The notes beneath the pieces are model-generated. The model saw only the letters and a list, made by a program, of their open reading frames with translations. It was not told the origin of the DNA and did no database searches. This document shows, piece after piece, positions 36,874-46,539 of a stretch of 64,000 bases of DNA. Positions within the stretch are counted from its first letter, which is position 1. Every line of letters starts with the position of its first letter. A program made the translations under genes and the position numbers. Source of the stretch: Pycnococcus provasolii (Eukaryota > Chlorophyta > Pseudoscourfieldiophyceae > Pseudoscourfieldiales); contig CP150575.1 in the NCBI GenBank assembly GCA_049487715.1, forward strand, positions 434,001-498,000, read 5' to 3'.

Positions 36874-37350
36874 TCACTCGTCGTCCACGTCGCGAGACGC
36901 AATGAAGTTCATGGCAGCGAGCGTCCCGCCCATCGCAGCGTCGACTATCGTCGCGTTCTCGTTCTGTCCGGGGTTCTCCTGGCTCATGACGACGCCATCC
37001 ATGGCGACACCGGCAGCGCACACACCAGCAAGAACCTCGCACATGGGCTTGCGATTCTTCTCCATGTCGTCCCCGAGTGTAAGCTTGGTGACGACTCCCG
37101 CCATCGACAGCGCCATGAAGCCGAGCCAGCGAAGGAGCTGCTTGTGGTGACGATCGGGCTCAAGCGGAACATCCGGGTCTGCCGATTTCTCCACCTTCTC
37201 CCAAGGCGGACGTCCGTGCGCGAAGAGGTTCCACATGCGCTTGGGCACGGCGAGCATCGCGCCACCGCCCGCGACCATGAGTCCGGTGGTGACCTTGATA
37301 GCGACTTCCGGCGTCAGTTGTTTCTGCACATCTTTCAGGAGCTTCACCAT
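36874..37350 (-). CDS. Small four-span membrane protein, unknown
   Basis: 158 aa from the ATG at 37350 (MVKLLKDVQKQLTPEVA). The upstream open frame runs through poly-G and is UTR. Four hydrophobic segments are visible: VTTGLMVAGGGAMLAVP, LLRWLGFMALSMAGVVTKL, VLAGVCAAGVAMDGVV and VDAAMGGTLAAMNFI. A WEKVEKSADPD loop lies between the first two. I do not recognise the family. It is divergent from the secreted-protein gene at 37800. Its promoter region includes a G-rich, (GGGGGAG)n-like tract at 37427-37466. Confidence 0.5.
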   Translation of the reverse strand: MVKLLKDVQKQLTPEVAIKVTTGLMVAGGGAMLAVPKRMWNLFAHGRPPWEKVEKSADPDVPLEPDRHHKQLLRWLGFMALSMAGVVTKLTLGDDMEKNRKPMCEVLAGVCAAGVAMDGVVMSQENPGQNENATIVDAAMGGTLAAMNFIASRDVDDE

Positions 37351-37799
37351 GGCTGACAAGTAAGCTTGTTGTTGTTGTTGTTGTTGAGAATGACGTTGAC
37401 AACAAGTGGTTTTGTTGAGAGAATGAGGGAGGGGGAGGGGGGAGGGGGGAGGGGGGGGGGGGGAGGCAGTTTCCCCTTTGTTTTTTCTGACACGTAAGCT
37501 CGTGCTCAACCGAAAACCAACAAAAATCAAAAAAATCTTAAAAATCGGGCAGCTTCTGGGCTGGAGGGAGGAAAAATCGGGCAGCTTCTGGGGCCTCTTC
37601 TGGGGAGGGAGGAATCCCAAACCCCGAAAAATCATGTACCCCCCAAACCCCGAACCCGTTGTTAATTCTTGATTGATTCTTCTGAGAAGACCTTCCTGAC
37701 AAGCCAAGAAGCAGCTTCCGTCACGCGCACTCACACAAAAGTCCGTCACTCACTCACTCACTTGTCGTGTGAGTTTGTGCATTTGTGTGTCGTCATAAC
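37351..37799. promoter_or_regulatory. Divergent intergenic region with G-rich tract
   Basis: 449 bp between the small membrane protein and the secreted protein. It contains a GTT repeat, the G-rich run at 37427-37466, a repeated AAATCGGGCAGCTTCTGG (37545, 37573) and ACTCACTC runs near 37745. Confidence 0.4.
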
Positions 37800-39944
37800 A
37801 TGATGATGAGCGCCTTCTTCTCGCCGGCGCCATTGCTGGTGGTGGTACTACTCCTGCTAATGGTCGTCGCTCATCCCCGTGGTGGACTAATAATCGAACA
37901 TGTGTCGGCGGCGGGATGCCCGTACTCGTCCGTGTGGTTCCCATATGCAGCATCTCGTACTACCTCCTCTGCTGTGACGCCGCCGCATAATCGTCGTTTG
38001 TTGGCGGAGGACGTCGTTGTTCTGCCGCCGCGTGGTGCTGGACGCTGCATCGCCGCGAACCCATTTAGTGGAGGAAGCGATTGCATACAATACAGCGGAC
38101 CTGCGTGGACGGCGAAACCGGAATCGGCCAAGAAAGACTGCGACGAAGGATCGTCTGTACCTGGCATCACCGGAGTTTTCACGCCCGATGCGCTGTGCCC
38201 CGCAGCCGATGGAACAAATCTCGTCGGCACATGCTCGCTCAACGGAGGTGTATCATCACCAAACGAAAAGCGCCTCGTCGTCGCCAACAATGGCCTTTCG
38301 TCTCCTCAGATTAACATGGCACGTATGGCTTGCACTACCTTTGCACGCGGAATGTGGATTCCAAACGACAGCGACAGTGTGCCTTCTTCTACCACCACCA
38401 CCACCACTGGTGCTGCTTCCAGAATCGAGGCGCCACCGCCCTCCTCATCATCGATTTCCGCCTCCTCCTCCTCTTCATCTTCTTCACCCGCAGCTGAGCT
38501 TGTGGTGAAAAATGAAAGGTCAAACATGTGCGAGCTGGAAATGGGCATCGCCGGTGGCGGACACATGTCCAAGCTAACCAACTGGACGTCGTCTTGTCCT
38601 TTCACGAATTCCACTTACGCGCTGCCGATGCGCTGGATGGCTGACTACGTGTCGCAAGGTGTTCAAAAGGCTTTCGTCACGCGTGGGACGGCATACTACG
38701 ACGCTGCGAACAACCGCAAACGCCTTGATACCGAATTGGTCAAAACGTCGCCCGAGCACCAAAGCAGCGTCATCTTTTCTGGTTTCCGCGATGGAAACAA
38801 CAAGACTTCAATCATTCACGATGGCGGACAGTTCTTCTACTTTTACCATGATACGGGAAAGTGCATGAAGTCCATAAGCCCTGTTGGCACACTTCGCCCG
38901 ACTTGGCACCTCGATTCCGAGGGCGCTGGATGTCTTTCTCAATACTTGGGTAACACGTACATCGTGTATGACGACAAATCGCAAATGGCGCCGCAGTCAA
39001 CGCCAGGTGACTCCATCACTCTCGTGCGGCAGTGGCGGAAGACAGAGCCACTGGAGAACGCGTACATGATCAGCAGCTTTGAAAGTACGCCATCTTGGAA
39101 CACACCTGAGGGTAAGAAGGCTCGCTTGCTCCAGCGCACCACGCCCGGTGCTCCTGGAATGCGCGACACCATTGACACGTTTTACAATCATTCGACTGAA
39201 TTCAGTGACAAGGTATTCACAGAGTTGTTTGAACAATTCGGCGATTGCGATGAGCGCATGGGCTTCAGTGCCGACGGTGTCGAGGGCTTTGACTTTTCGG
39301 AATTTTTAGCATCAGGTGACGGTGGTGATGGCAATATCAACGCCTTCCTCAACCCGCACTCTGGCTTGGAGGTGGATCGCGGCTTCGTCGAGAACGTTTG
39401 GATTCCTGGCTCTCAGGATCAGGAATCGTCCGCGGCGGCCGTGGCACCAACAGAGACCGAACAACGCGGTAGTAGTAGTAGCAGTACGCCGACTAGCTTC
39501 AAACTGCTCGTCGACGGATGGGCTGAGGTGTCAAACGACATCTCGGACGATGCAACGACGCACACGACGACGATGTCGGTGAATGCATCGGCCGTGGATG
39601 GGAAGTGGATCGCGCTGAGCTTTCCGGAATTTGAGTGTGCTATGGTTCCCGCCATAGCATTTGTTCTGGAAGCTGGCGACGAGAAACCAGCGGTGTACGA
39701 TCTCGTCAGCCTTGCAAGCGTGAAGAAACGTGACGAATTGCCTGCTTGGGTGCTTGAGCTTGATGTCAAGCGCAATGCTGATAACAAAATACATCTCCGC
39801 GTCATCACTCGTGCTCCCGGCGAAAACGCTCGTCGCCGATTTTCGACGACGAACATCAACATCGCTCACGGCGTCGGTGGGACATTGTCGTACCATGGGC
39901 CGAACGGCCGTGCGTGCGTGAAGAAGCCGGATGTTGATGCCTGA
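37800..39944 (+). CDS. Secreted, Cys-containing protein of unknown function
   Basis: 714 aa from the triple ATG. A signal peptide is clear (MMMSAFFSPAPLLVVVLLLLMVVAHPRGG). The mature protein has several Cys residues in the first 250 positions (RCIAANPF, DCIQY, LVGTCSLNGG, MARMACTTFARGMWIP), a low-complexity Thr/Ser/Pro stretch (~195-240), then a mixed domain with SVIFSGFRDGNNKT, QFFYFYHDTGKC and FGDCDERMGFSADGV. The C-terminal ~150 residues look beta-rich (WIALSFPEFECAM). There is no anchor at the end, so it is secreted or cell-wall associated. I recognise no family. Confidence 0.6.
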   Translation: MMMSAFFSPAPLLVVVLLLLMVVAHPRGGLIIEHVSAAGCPYSSVWFPYAASRTTSSAVTPPHNRRLLAEDVVVLPPRGAGRCIAANPFSGGSDCIQYSGPAWTAKPESAKKDCDEGSSVPGITGVFTPDALCPAADGTNLVGTCSLNGGVSSPNEKRLVVANNGLSSPQINMARMACTTFARGMWIPNDSDSVPSSTTTTTTGAASRIEAPPPSSSSISASSSSSSSSPAAELVVKNERSNMCELEMGIAGGGHMSKLTNWTSSCPFTNSTYALPMRWMADYVSQGVQKAFVTRGTAYYDAANNRKRLDTELVKTSPEHQSSVIFSGFRDGNNKTSIIHDGGQFFYFYHDTGKCMKSISPVGTLRPTWHLDSEGAGCLSQYLGNTYIVYDDKSQMAPQSTPGDSITLVRQWRKTEPLENAYMISSFESTPSWNTPEGKKARLLQRTTPGAPGMRDTIDTFYNHSTEFSDKVFTELFEQFGDCDERMGFSADGVEGFDFSEFLASGDGGDGNINAFLNPHSGLEVDRGFVENVWIPGSQDQESSAAAVAPTETEQRGSSSSSTPTSFKLLVDGWAEVSNDISDDATTHTTTMSVNASAVDGKWIALSFPEFECAMVPAIAFVLEAGDEKPAVYDLVSLASVKKRDELPAWVLELDVKRNADNKIHLRVITRAPGENARRRFSTTNINIAHGVGGTLSYHGPNGRACVKKPDVDA

Positions 39945-40084
39945 GCTAGTAGGTAGTAGGAGTGACAGAGATAGATAGATTTGACAAGTTGTTGTAGTAA
40001 TGAAATCTTGTTGACAACTCTTACAACATTGGATTTCACAAAATTTCCACTCTTGCGTAGAAGAAGAAGCCTCTCCATTGCGTC

Positions 40085-41455
40085 TCACTCAGCAGATGGT
40101 GGTGGTGGTGGTGGTGGTAGTGGTGGTGGTGGTGGTGGTGGTGGTGGTGGTGGTGGTGGTGGTGGTGGTGGTGGTGGTGGTGGTGGTGATTGCGCGACAT
40201 GATGATGGGAGGTGTTTGGTATGCCGGCGACGGGTGAGCTGTTGTTGTATATGTGAAACGTCGCAGACGCGCCGCTGTGGGTGTTGTAGTGGTAGTTGAT
40301 GATGGTGGTGGTTGGAGAGGAGGCAGCCGGAGGAGGAACCTCGTGCTCGTGCTGAGCGGCTTCAAGAAGAGGTGCATCGCCATCCTTGTCGTTATCTGGC
40401 GATGGCGCTGCAATGGCAAGAGACGACGGCTGTTGCGCGGTTTGTTGCACCACATGCGATGCGACCCTTTTGCTTGCGTTTGCGACTGAGGCGAGGTACT
40501 CGTTAGGAACGGGTACCGTGTCGTCGAAATTCAATTTAGACCGATCCTTGCCCAAGTCGCGCCAGGCGCGATCGCGCATGAAGGCCGCCTCTTTGGCATC
40601 AGCAGAAATCCCGACGTAAAGAGTTTTGCCGTGGTGCCAAATTTGTACTTGGAACGTTTTAATCTGTTTGTTCCAGAAGACTCCAATGTATCCTGATGCG
40701 CCTCCTCCCGATGGTTCAATGGCAAGAGACGACGGCTTTGCGGATTGTTTCACCTCTGGAGTGGCTTGCGATGCGACCTTCTTGCTAGCGTTTGCGACTG
40801 AGGCGAGGTACTCGTTAGGAACGGGTACCGTGTCGTCGAAATTCAATTTAGACCGATCCTTGCCCAAGTCGCGCCAGGCGCGATCGCGCATGAAGGCCGC
40901 CTCTTTGGCATCAGCAGAAATCCCGACGTAAAGAGTTTTGCCGTGGTGCCAAATTTGTACTTGGAACGTTTTAATCTGTTTGTTCCAGAAGACTCCGCGG
41001 TATTTGGCTGCTTCTCCCAATGCGGCATCCGGTACGCGACTTGGCAAATGATTTTTGCGAGGTCGGCCACGAGATTGCAACTCCACTGCTGCATGAGGAA
41101 AAACGATGGCTGCTTTGTTCGATGCGTTGCTGCGCATCGTCTTTTCCGGCGGTGGTTGGTGGTGCGTGCCATCCCTGACTCGGTCGTCGTTACCCTGCAT
41201 GTCCACGACGCCGTCCTTCTCCTTGTTCGTGCCATCAGATGTGCCAGCAGTGCGCTTGCGTGACTTGGCTTCCGGCGTCGGATTCGTGAATTTCAGCTGC
41301 TTTGTGTTGTTCGTATCCCACGAGATATGATGACGAGTCGCCATCATAGCAGCCTCATTCGATGATGATGGACCAACAGTGGGGAATGGAGGGAGGACCG
41401 CCACATCCTCAAACGGCGGATTAGCAGTAGTAGGGCGAGCGGAGGACGGCGGCAT
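40085..41455 (-). CDS. AP2-domain transcription factor with two near-identical AP2 domains
   Basis: 456 aa, one exon. AP2 domains are ~60-residue DNA-binding folds. Each copy here shows the core GVFWNKQIKTFQVQIWHHGK and LYVGISADAKEAAFMRDRAW, ending KLNFDD, as in plant/algal AP2 proteins with a Trp-based three-strand sheet. The first copy begins KYRGVFW, the second GYIGVFW. A Ser/Lys/Asp-rich N-terminus precedes them. The C-terminus is a run of ~30 Pro from a GGT microsatellite (40097-40190). A role in gene regulation is likely; targets are unknown. The gene is divergent from the P450, and the two share a telobox-bearing spacer. Confidence 0.82.
   Translation of the reverse strand: MPPSSARPTTANPPFEDVAVLPPFPTVGPSSSNEAAMMATRHHISWDTNNTKQLKFTNPTPEAKSRKRTAGTSDGTNKEKDGVVDMQGNDDRVRDGTHHQPPPEKTMRSNASNKAAIVFPHAAVELQSRGRPRKNHLPSRVPDAALGEAAKYRGVFWNKQIKTFQVQIWHHGKTLYVGISADAKEAAFMRDRAWRDLGKDRSKLNFDDTVPVPNEYLASVANASKKVASQATPEVKQSAKPSSLAIEPSGGGASGYIGVFWNKQIKTFQVQIWHHGKTLYVGISADAKEAAFMRDRAWRDLGKDRSKLNFDDTVPVPNEYLASVANASKRVASHVVQQTAQQPSSLAIAAPSPDNDKDGDAPLLEAAQHEHEVPPPAASSPTTTIINYHYNTHSGASATFHIYNNSSPVAGIPNTSHHHVAQSPPPPPPPPPPPPPPPPPPPPPPLPPPPPPPSAE
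40097..40190. repeat. (GGT)n microsatellite encoding poly-Pro
   Basis: About 30 GGT units with one GTA interruption. They form the 3' coding end of the AP2 gene on the minus strand. Confidence 0.95.
40476..40996 (-). repeat. 209-bp identical direct repeat inside the AP2 gene
   Basis: 40476-40684 and 40788-40996 are identical base for base, offset 312 nt (104 codons). They encode most of each AP2 domain plus the NEYLASVANAS tail. Even synonymous sites match. Confidence 0.95.
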
Positions 41456-41580
41456 GATCGTGGTGAAGATGAAAGCAGGCGCGTCAAATTTATATTCTCA
41501 GGGCGTGCGGCGTCGGTTCACTTCAGCTTTTGGTTTTGGCGGAAAAATGGTTCGGACGAGAAAATTAAAACCCTGATCCC

Positions 41581-41620
41581 TAGGGCCTAACCCTAACCCT
41601 CATGCTCCTAAACCCTAACC
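41581..41620. promoter_or_regulatory. Telobox-like block in the AP2/P450 divergent spacer
   Basis: CCTAACCCTAACCCT and a second TAAACCCTAACC lie 126-165 bp upstream of the AP2 start and ~200 bp upstream of the P450 start. Confidence 0.45.
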
Positions 41621-41817
41621 AAGCGACGGCAGCTTCGCTTTCGTCCCCCTCCAAGAGTCCTATACAAAAGGCCTTTTTCACTTCAAACTTCGACGCATCT
41701 TCCGTACGCGCTTGCTGAAGTTCACGGTGTTGTTCGAAGTAGCGCAGCTTTTTCATTTCATAATTCATTTCCACTCCACTTCATTCATTTCCACTCCACT
41801 CGCAGTCTGCGCACACG

Positions 41818-43536
41818 ATGATAGCCTTCTACCCTGCCGCCATCGTCGCGCTCGTCTCACTCGTCGTCGTGTGGGTACTGCGTGCGCGCGCCTTGACGAA
41901 CAAAAATAACAAGATTCCCAACCTGCCCGGACTTGTGCCCTTCGCAGGAAATATCGCGCTCTTCACGAAGCCTACGTCATTCATTGCGATGCTCGAGGAG
42001 GCGGCGGCGCGCTGCGCGATCAAATCGGGTCTCGCAGCCGTTCGCGTCCCTACGCTGACAAACCTGTGGGGCAAAAGGTTCGTGCTTGTCGACGACGTGA
42101 AGGTTGCGAAGCTCATCCTTGCGCGACGCCCTCTGACGTACGATCGACCTCATGTTCTGCTCAAAGCTTTGAAAGGACGTCTCGATGGAGTCAAGGCGCC
42201 AAGCGTCTTCTCGGCGCTCGGGCAGAACGAGTGGGGACGAGCACGCCGGCTCGTCTCGCCAGCCTTCAATCACGCCAACGTTCAGTCAATGCTACCCGAC
42301 TGCCTTGATCTCGCTGCGAGCGTCGTGCAAAAGTGGCTCACCACTACGGACGACGTCAGCATTGACTCGCTCGAGACATTCAACAATCTCACATTTTCCG
42401 TAATCACTCGCGTGGGCTTCGGACTTTCGTCCGTTGACACAGTTCGACCGGACCACCAAGCTTCCTTGTCCGATTCACGTGAAGGCGCGCCTCAGCCACC
42501 TCCGACGCTGCTCAACGATGTGAAGGATCCGATTGAGTTTGCGGGAAAGTGGATTCGCAATCCGTTTGCTAAGTACCATGACATGATCTTTGCCCGAGAC
42601 GAGATTGCAGCAATCACTCTTAGTCGCAAACGTCTGAACAAGTACTTCCACGATCTCCTTGAATTTCAGCAGCAGCAATCCTCCACAAATGATGACCACT
42701 CGCTCATACACAAGCTGGCGACGAGCATCGACGATACCACCAATGCGGACAACATCAAGACGTCGCGCAAACTCACATCAGAGGAGGTGATCAGCAACAT
42801 CATGACGTTTTACTTCGCGGGCATCGACACCACGGCGATAGGCCTCGCGTGGAGCGTGCTATTTCTCGCGGCTGATCCAGATCTGCAGCGTCGCGTCGCG
42901 CACGAGTCGCGTGAGGCTGGCATTGCAGCTTGGATCGAGGCTGAAGTTGAGAAGCGCGCCCGTCTTTCGCCGGCGGAACAAAACAAGATGAGCAGCGACG
43001 AGCTTTCTTCTCTTTCTTCTTCTGCATACCCGCTCTCCGACGTGAGCCTCACGACGCTTGTCTCCTCTTACAACAATGAAAATCCACTCCGACTCGCTCA
43101 CGGTGTATTCATGGAGGCTTTGCGAATGCACGGCCCAGCGCCAATTCTCGGCGCTGAGCTGGCGGCTGAATCGGCGGAACTCGCTGGGGAGACGTTCAAG
43201 AAAGGAGAGTTGTTTTTCATGATGCTACGTCGCATGCAGATGGACTCCACCTACACGCCTCGCGCGGATGAATTTCTCCCAGAGCGCTGGACAGGCGAAG
43301 TTCCTGAGCTGGAACCTGCGCCAGAGCTCAAGAACGTGCTGTCGTCTCTCATGTTTGGGGGTGGACCGCGCGTGTGCCCAGGGCGTCATCTAAGTGAGCT
43401 CGAGGCCTCGATCACGTTGAGCGCGATTTGCGCTCTTCTCGAACTCAGCCCGACGAGCCCTGAACTTCCCCCTGAAGAGACTGTGTTCACGCAGAAGCCA
43501 GAGTCCGCGAACATCCGCGTGACGCCGCGCAACTGA
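41818..43536 (+). CDS. Cytochrome P450 monooxygenase
   Basis: 572 aa, single exon. A single N-terminal anchor (AAIVALVSLVVVWVLRARA) holds it in the ER membrane. Family landmarks: a Pro-rich entry (KIPNLPGLVPFAGN), the I-helix oxygen-binding AGIDTT (~333), ExxR in MEALRM (~430), a PERW-type motif (FLPERW), and the heme-ligand loop FGGGPRVCPGRHL (~512) with the cysteine ligand. A Ser/acidic insertion (SDELSSLSSSAYPLSD) lies between the J helix and K helix. The substrate and CYP family cannot be named by eye. It is convergent with the SOUL gene. Confidence 0.9.
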   Translation: MIAFYPAAIVALVSLVVVWVLRARALTNKNNKIPNLPGLVPFAGNIALFTKPTSFIAMLEEAAARCAIKSGLAAVRVPTLTNLWGKRFVLVDDVKVAKLILARRPLTYDRPHVLLKALKGRLDGVKAPSVFSALGQNEWGRARRLVSPAFNHANVQSMLPDCLDLAASVVQKWLTTTDDVSIDSLETFNNLTFSVITRVGFGLSSVDTVRPDHQASLSDSREGAPQPPPTLLNDVKDPIEFAGKWIRNPFAKYHDMIFARDEIAAITLSRKRLNKYFHDLLEFQQQQSSTNDDHSLIHKLATSIDDTTNADNIKTSRKLTSEEVISNIMTFYFAGIDTTAIGLAWSVLFLAADPDLQRRVAHESREAGIAAWIEAEVEKRARLSPAEQNKMSSDELSSLSSSAYPLSDVSLTTLVSSYNNENPLRLAHGVFMEALRMHGPAPILGAELAAESAELAGETFKKGELFFMMLRRMQMDSTYTPRADEFLPERWTGEVPELEPAPELKNVLSSLMFGGGPRVCPGRHLSELEASITLSAICALLELSPTSPELPPEETVFTQKPESANIRVTPRN

Positions 43537-43649
43537 GAAGAGTGGTGAACAAATTTTGTTGTTGGCTACAGTGATTCTTTTTTTCTTGACGGTTGTTTTC
43601 TTTCTTTTGGAAGAAAGAAGTAAACAAGGCAAAGAGGCAAAGCTTTTAG

Positions 43650-44435
43650 CTAATTCTTGTGTACCCACACCTCGTTGTGCCTATCCAGCAGACGAAAAGG
43701 ACTGTCGTAGCCAGCGGACGCGAAGCTCGACTGCGTGTCGACGTGAATGCCGTCGTCTTTCAAGGCTTGCACGAGCTCACCAGCCTGCTGGAGAATGTCG
43801 TCGCCCTTCGCGCGCCCGCCAAAGCTTTTCACGTACACCTCGAACGCCTCGTCGCGCTCGATCGTGATGGTGTCGTCCAGCGGAGTTGCCGGATTTTTCT
43901 CGAACGCGAAAGGGACGAAGAATGCGACGGTGAAGTTCGAGCTGCACGTCGGCCCCTGTCCCGGCGTGATTGTCACGCGCACTGGCGCGGCCATAGGCAC
44001 TTTCTCGTTCTCCTTGTTTTCTCCTGATATGTAGTGGAAGAGTTTCATGAATCCGGCGTTCACCGCACTGTCGTAGTCGCTGAATCCCGTGACAAGCGTC
44101 TTCGCCCATACGGCACCTGCTTCATACTTCCTGACTTCGTATTTTTTTGTGGATGACGCCTCGACGGAGAAGCGCGGGCAGTCGAGGTCGTGGCAGAACG
44201 CCGGTTTGGACGACCCTAACCCGCCACGTGAGGACGATGATCCCTCCAAACCAGCCAAGAAACTCCCCCCAGAGGATGAGGATGAGATGAGCAAATGATC
44301 ACTACTCGTAGCACCACTGTGAGGAGTTCGTGCCGCCGCCACGACAGTGCTTGATGATGACGACGACGACACACCTGTACCTGTACCTGCTACGAGGAGC
44401 AGAAAGAGTTTACCTTTACGTACGAGGAGCGACAT
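43650..44435 (-). CDS. SOUL heme-binding family protein
   Basis: 261 aa from the ATG at 44435; 44459 is a second in-frame choice. The first ~25 residues (MSLLVRKGKLFLLLVAGTGTG) look like a signal or transit peptide, followed by a Ser/Gly-rich linker. The SOUL domain starts at TKKYEVRKYEAGAVWAKT and includes GFMKLFHYISGENKENEKVPMAAPV, the conserved K-I-x-M-T-x-P-V-like stretch (here VPMAAPV), TVAFFVPFAF and VYVKSFGGRA. Plant and algal SOUL proteins bind heme or tetrapyrroles and occur in plastids, eyespots and cytosol. Confidence 0.82.
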   Translation of the reverse strand: MSLLVRKGKLFLLLVAGTGTGVSSSSSSSTVVAAARTPHSGATSSDHLLISSSSSGGSFLAGLEGSSSSRGGLGSSKPAFCHDLDCPRFSVEASSTKKYEVRKYEAGAVWAKTLVTGFSDYDSAVNAGFMKLFHYISGENKENEKVPMAAPVRVTITPGQGPTCSSNFTVAFFVPFAFEKNPATPLDDTITIERDEAFEVYVKSFGGRAKGDDILQQAGELVQALKDDGIHVDTQSSFASAGYDSPFRLLDRHNEVWVHKN

Positions 44436-44459
44436 GAAGCGACATGGAGCTGACCACAT

Positions 44460-44984
44460 GGAGACGACGGTGCGAAGAATGACGGGGGGGGAGGGAGGGG
44501 ATGCCAAATGGATTTGGGGCTGGAAACTCAAATCGGGAAATCTATTTTTTCTCCAGGGGGGTTCTGCGCCGCAAATTAATTCCCGGAATCCACGCGGGAG
44601 GAAACTTACCCTACCCGGTACCACGAGCATGGAGGATTTGGGGACACGTGCCAAACCACGTTGCCAACTTGCCATCGGCGTGATGGATGCGTCGCGACCA
44701 CTGAGGCACTGAGGCACTGACTGATGTCACGTGCCAAAATATAGGTAGTAGTCTACCTTGCCATCGGCGTGATATTGGCGCACCTGGAGGAGGCCTGCCA
44801 GGTCGTACTCTTGATGTCCGTAGTTCTTAGTCTGCCACCACCCTGTTCCCTACCTGGTATTCTACCATCCGAAAGGTATCAACGCGTACGAGCTGTCCGC
44901 GCTGTGCGTCGAGGCGTTCACGTTTTGGGCTGGTTTGGTGAAGTCGCGGCAGCGTGGCACTTTCCATCGCCGTGCTGCTGATCA
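44460..44984. other. Intergenic / degenerate stretch
   Basis: Mostly non-coding. From about 44870 to 44985, short open stretches in all three plus frames (e.g. NAYELSALCVEAFTFWAG and VALSIAVLLINDGLVL) look membrane-protein-like but are broken by stops. A decayed or unrecognised multi-exon membrane gene is possible. Confidence 0.3.
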
Positions 44985-45356
44985 ATGATGGTCTTGTGCT
45001 TGGCTGCTTGTGGCGGTCTTGTGCTTGCGTACATCGTCGCCCTCGTGTCTTCGCATCAGGCGGCGGCGAAGCTTGTGACTCTTCTGCGCGAACGTTCCGG
45101 CACGAAGACGCGCAATTCCTCTCATCGTTCTCCTCCTCACACCACCATCGAGCTTGCCACACTCCGCGATTCGGGTAGCCGAGATAGCGCCACGACGATC
45201 GAAAGTCGAGACGAGCGCTCGGATTCGCTGATGATGGCGGAGATGGCTCGATGTGATGATGACGATGATGATGAAGAAGAAGGTGGGCAGAGTTCCTCCA
45301 ACAACAAATCTTCACACAAAATGTTCACAAATCCACTCTGCAAAGGGATGTCTTAA
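44985..45356 (+). CDS. Small single-span protein of unknown function (possibly a fragment)
   Basis: 123 aa. A hydrophobic N-terminus (MMVLCLAACGGLVLAYIVALV) acts as signal or anchor. It is followed by a basic, Ser/Thr-rich region and an acidic run (DDDDDDEEEGG). A stop codon lies just two codons upstream of the ATG. Because hydrophobic frames precede it, this may be the last piece of a longer decayed or intron-containing gene. No family was recognised. Confidence 0.3.
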   Translation: MMVLCLAACGGLVLAYIVALVSSHQAAAKLVTLLRERSGTKTRNSSHRSPPHTTIELATLRDSGSRDSATTIESRDERSDSLMMAEMARCDDDDDDEEEGGQSSSNNKSSHKMFTNPLCKGMS

Positions 45357-45417
45357 GTAAACGAAAACTCTATTGTCAACTAAGAACACTTGAAGGATTA
45401 CTGAATGGTGAGCGATC

Positions 45418-46064
45418 TTAGCTTATAGCCTGCTCGCCGAGTGCGAGTGATTGGGCGATGCTTTCAAGCAGCACGTCGCGTGTACGCGCACGTGCCGCCA
45501 GTCCTGCCGCGGCGCTTGCAATTGCTTCAAGACGCACGCGTATGTCAGCCTGCGCACGAACCTCGTGATCGAAGTGCACAAGCAGATCAGCATGTGCTCC
45601 TGCCATCGCATCAGCATACGCGCCGAGCTCGTCGATATCGATGGTACTATCGTCGCCGTCGCTTTGAATTTCATCATCGTCCTCAGAAGTAGTAACGATT
45701 GGCGCCGCATTCTTCTTACTTCCCAGCACCACCACATTTCCATTGTTGTTGTTGCCTCGACGATCTCGCCTACGCCTTCGCCGTTCTGCAGCTAGCGGCG
45801 AGATGAGTTCCGCGGCGGCGCGTGCCGCCAGCAAGCCCGCCTTACGCAGTCTCTCGCCGAGCTGTTTCGCCGAAACGCGCACACTTCGCGTAAACAGACC
45901 CGCGGCAAGCGGCTCGGCAACGATGCGACGCTGCGCCTTGGCGAAGACACTCAGCGCCTTGCACGCGTCCTTGACAATCTTGCACTGCCCTGCCCCGGCG
46001 ATTGCAGGTCCAGGGCGTCCTCTCGTTGTGTCGAGAATGTCAAAGGCGGGGTGCGGCAGTAAGC

Positions 46065-46101
<37 letters not shown>

Positions 46102-46104
46102 CAT

Positions 46105-46137
<33 letters not shown>

Positions 46138-46191
46138 CATATTTGTTGGTGTTGTTGTTGTTGTTGTTGTTGTTGTTGTCATATTTGTTGG

Positions 46192-46224
<33 letters not shown>

Positions 46225-46539
46225 CATATTTGTTGGTGTTGTTGTTGTTGTTGTTGTTGTTGTTGTCATATTTGTTGGTGTTGTTGTTGTTGTTGTCATC
46301 ATCGTCGTCGTCGTCGTCGTCGTCGATGTCGTTGGTGGTGTTGGCGGCGGGGGGTCTGGATCATAATCATAATCGAAGGGTGTCATCGGTGTCGGTGTAT
46401 CTACTAAAAACGCACACGCTGGCATCATCAGACCCATCCTCCACCACCCCGATTCATCCGTCATTGTCGTCGTCGCCATGAGCATCAGCAGCAGCATCAT
46501 CGCACGACGCCAAGTCATCGTCATCATCGTCATCGTCAT
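45418..46539 (-). CDS. Secreted Thr-rich (mucin-like) protein
   Basis: 373 aa from the ATG at 46539. A Met/Thr-rich leader (MTWRRAMMLLLMLMATTTM) resembles a signal peptide. A Pro/Asp linker leads to ~80 residues of poly-Thr broken by PTNM units, an expected target for O-glycosylation. The folded C-terminal part (~150-373) begins FDILDTTRGRP and is helical and Ala/Arg rich, with an Arg/Asn basic loop and an acidic DDDEIQSDGDDSTIDIDE segment. I recognise no domain in it. A cell-wall or surface role is inferred from composition only. Confidence 0.5.
46063..46330. repeat. (TTG)n array with higher-order units
   Basis: TTG runs are punctuated by TCATATTTGTTGGTG at least four times, giving a higher-order period of about 40-50 nt. 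On the minus strand it encodes poly-Thr with PTNM spacers. It ends in a (TCG)n run. Confidence 0.92.
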
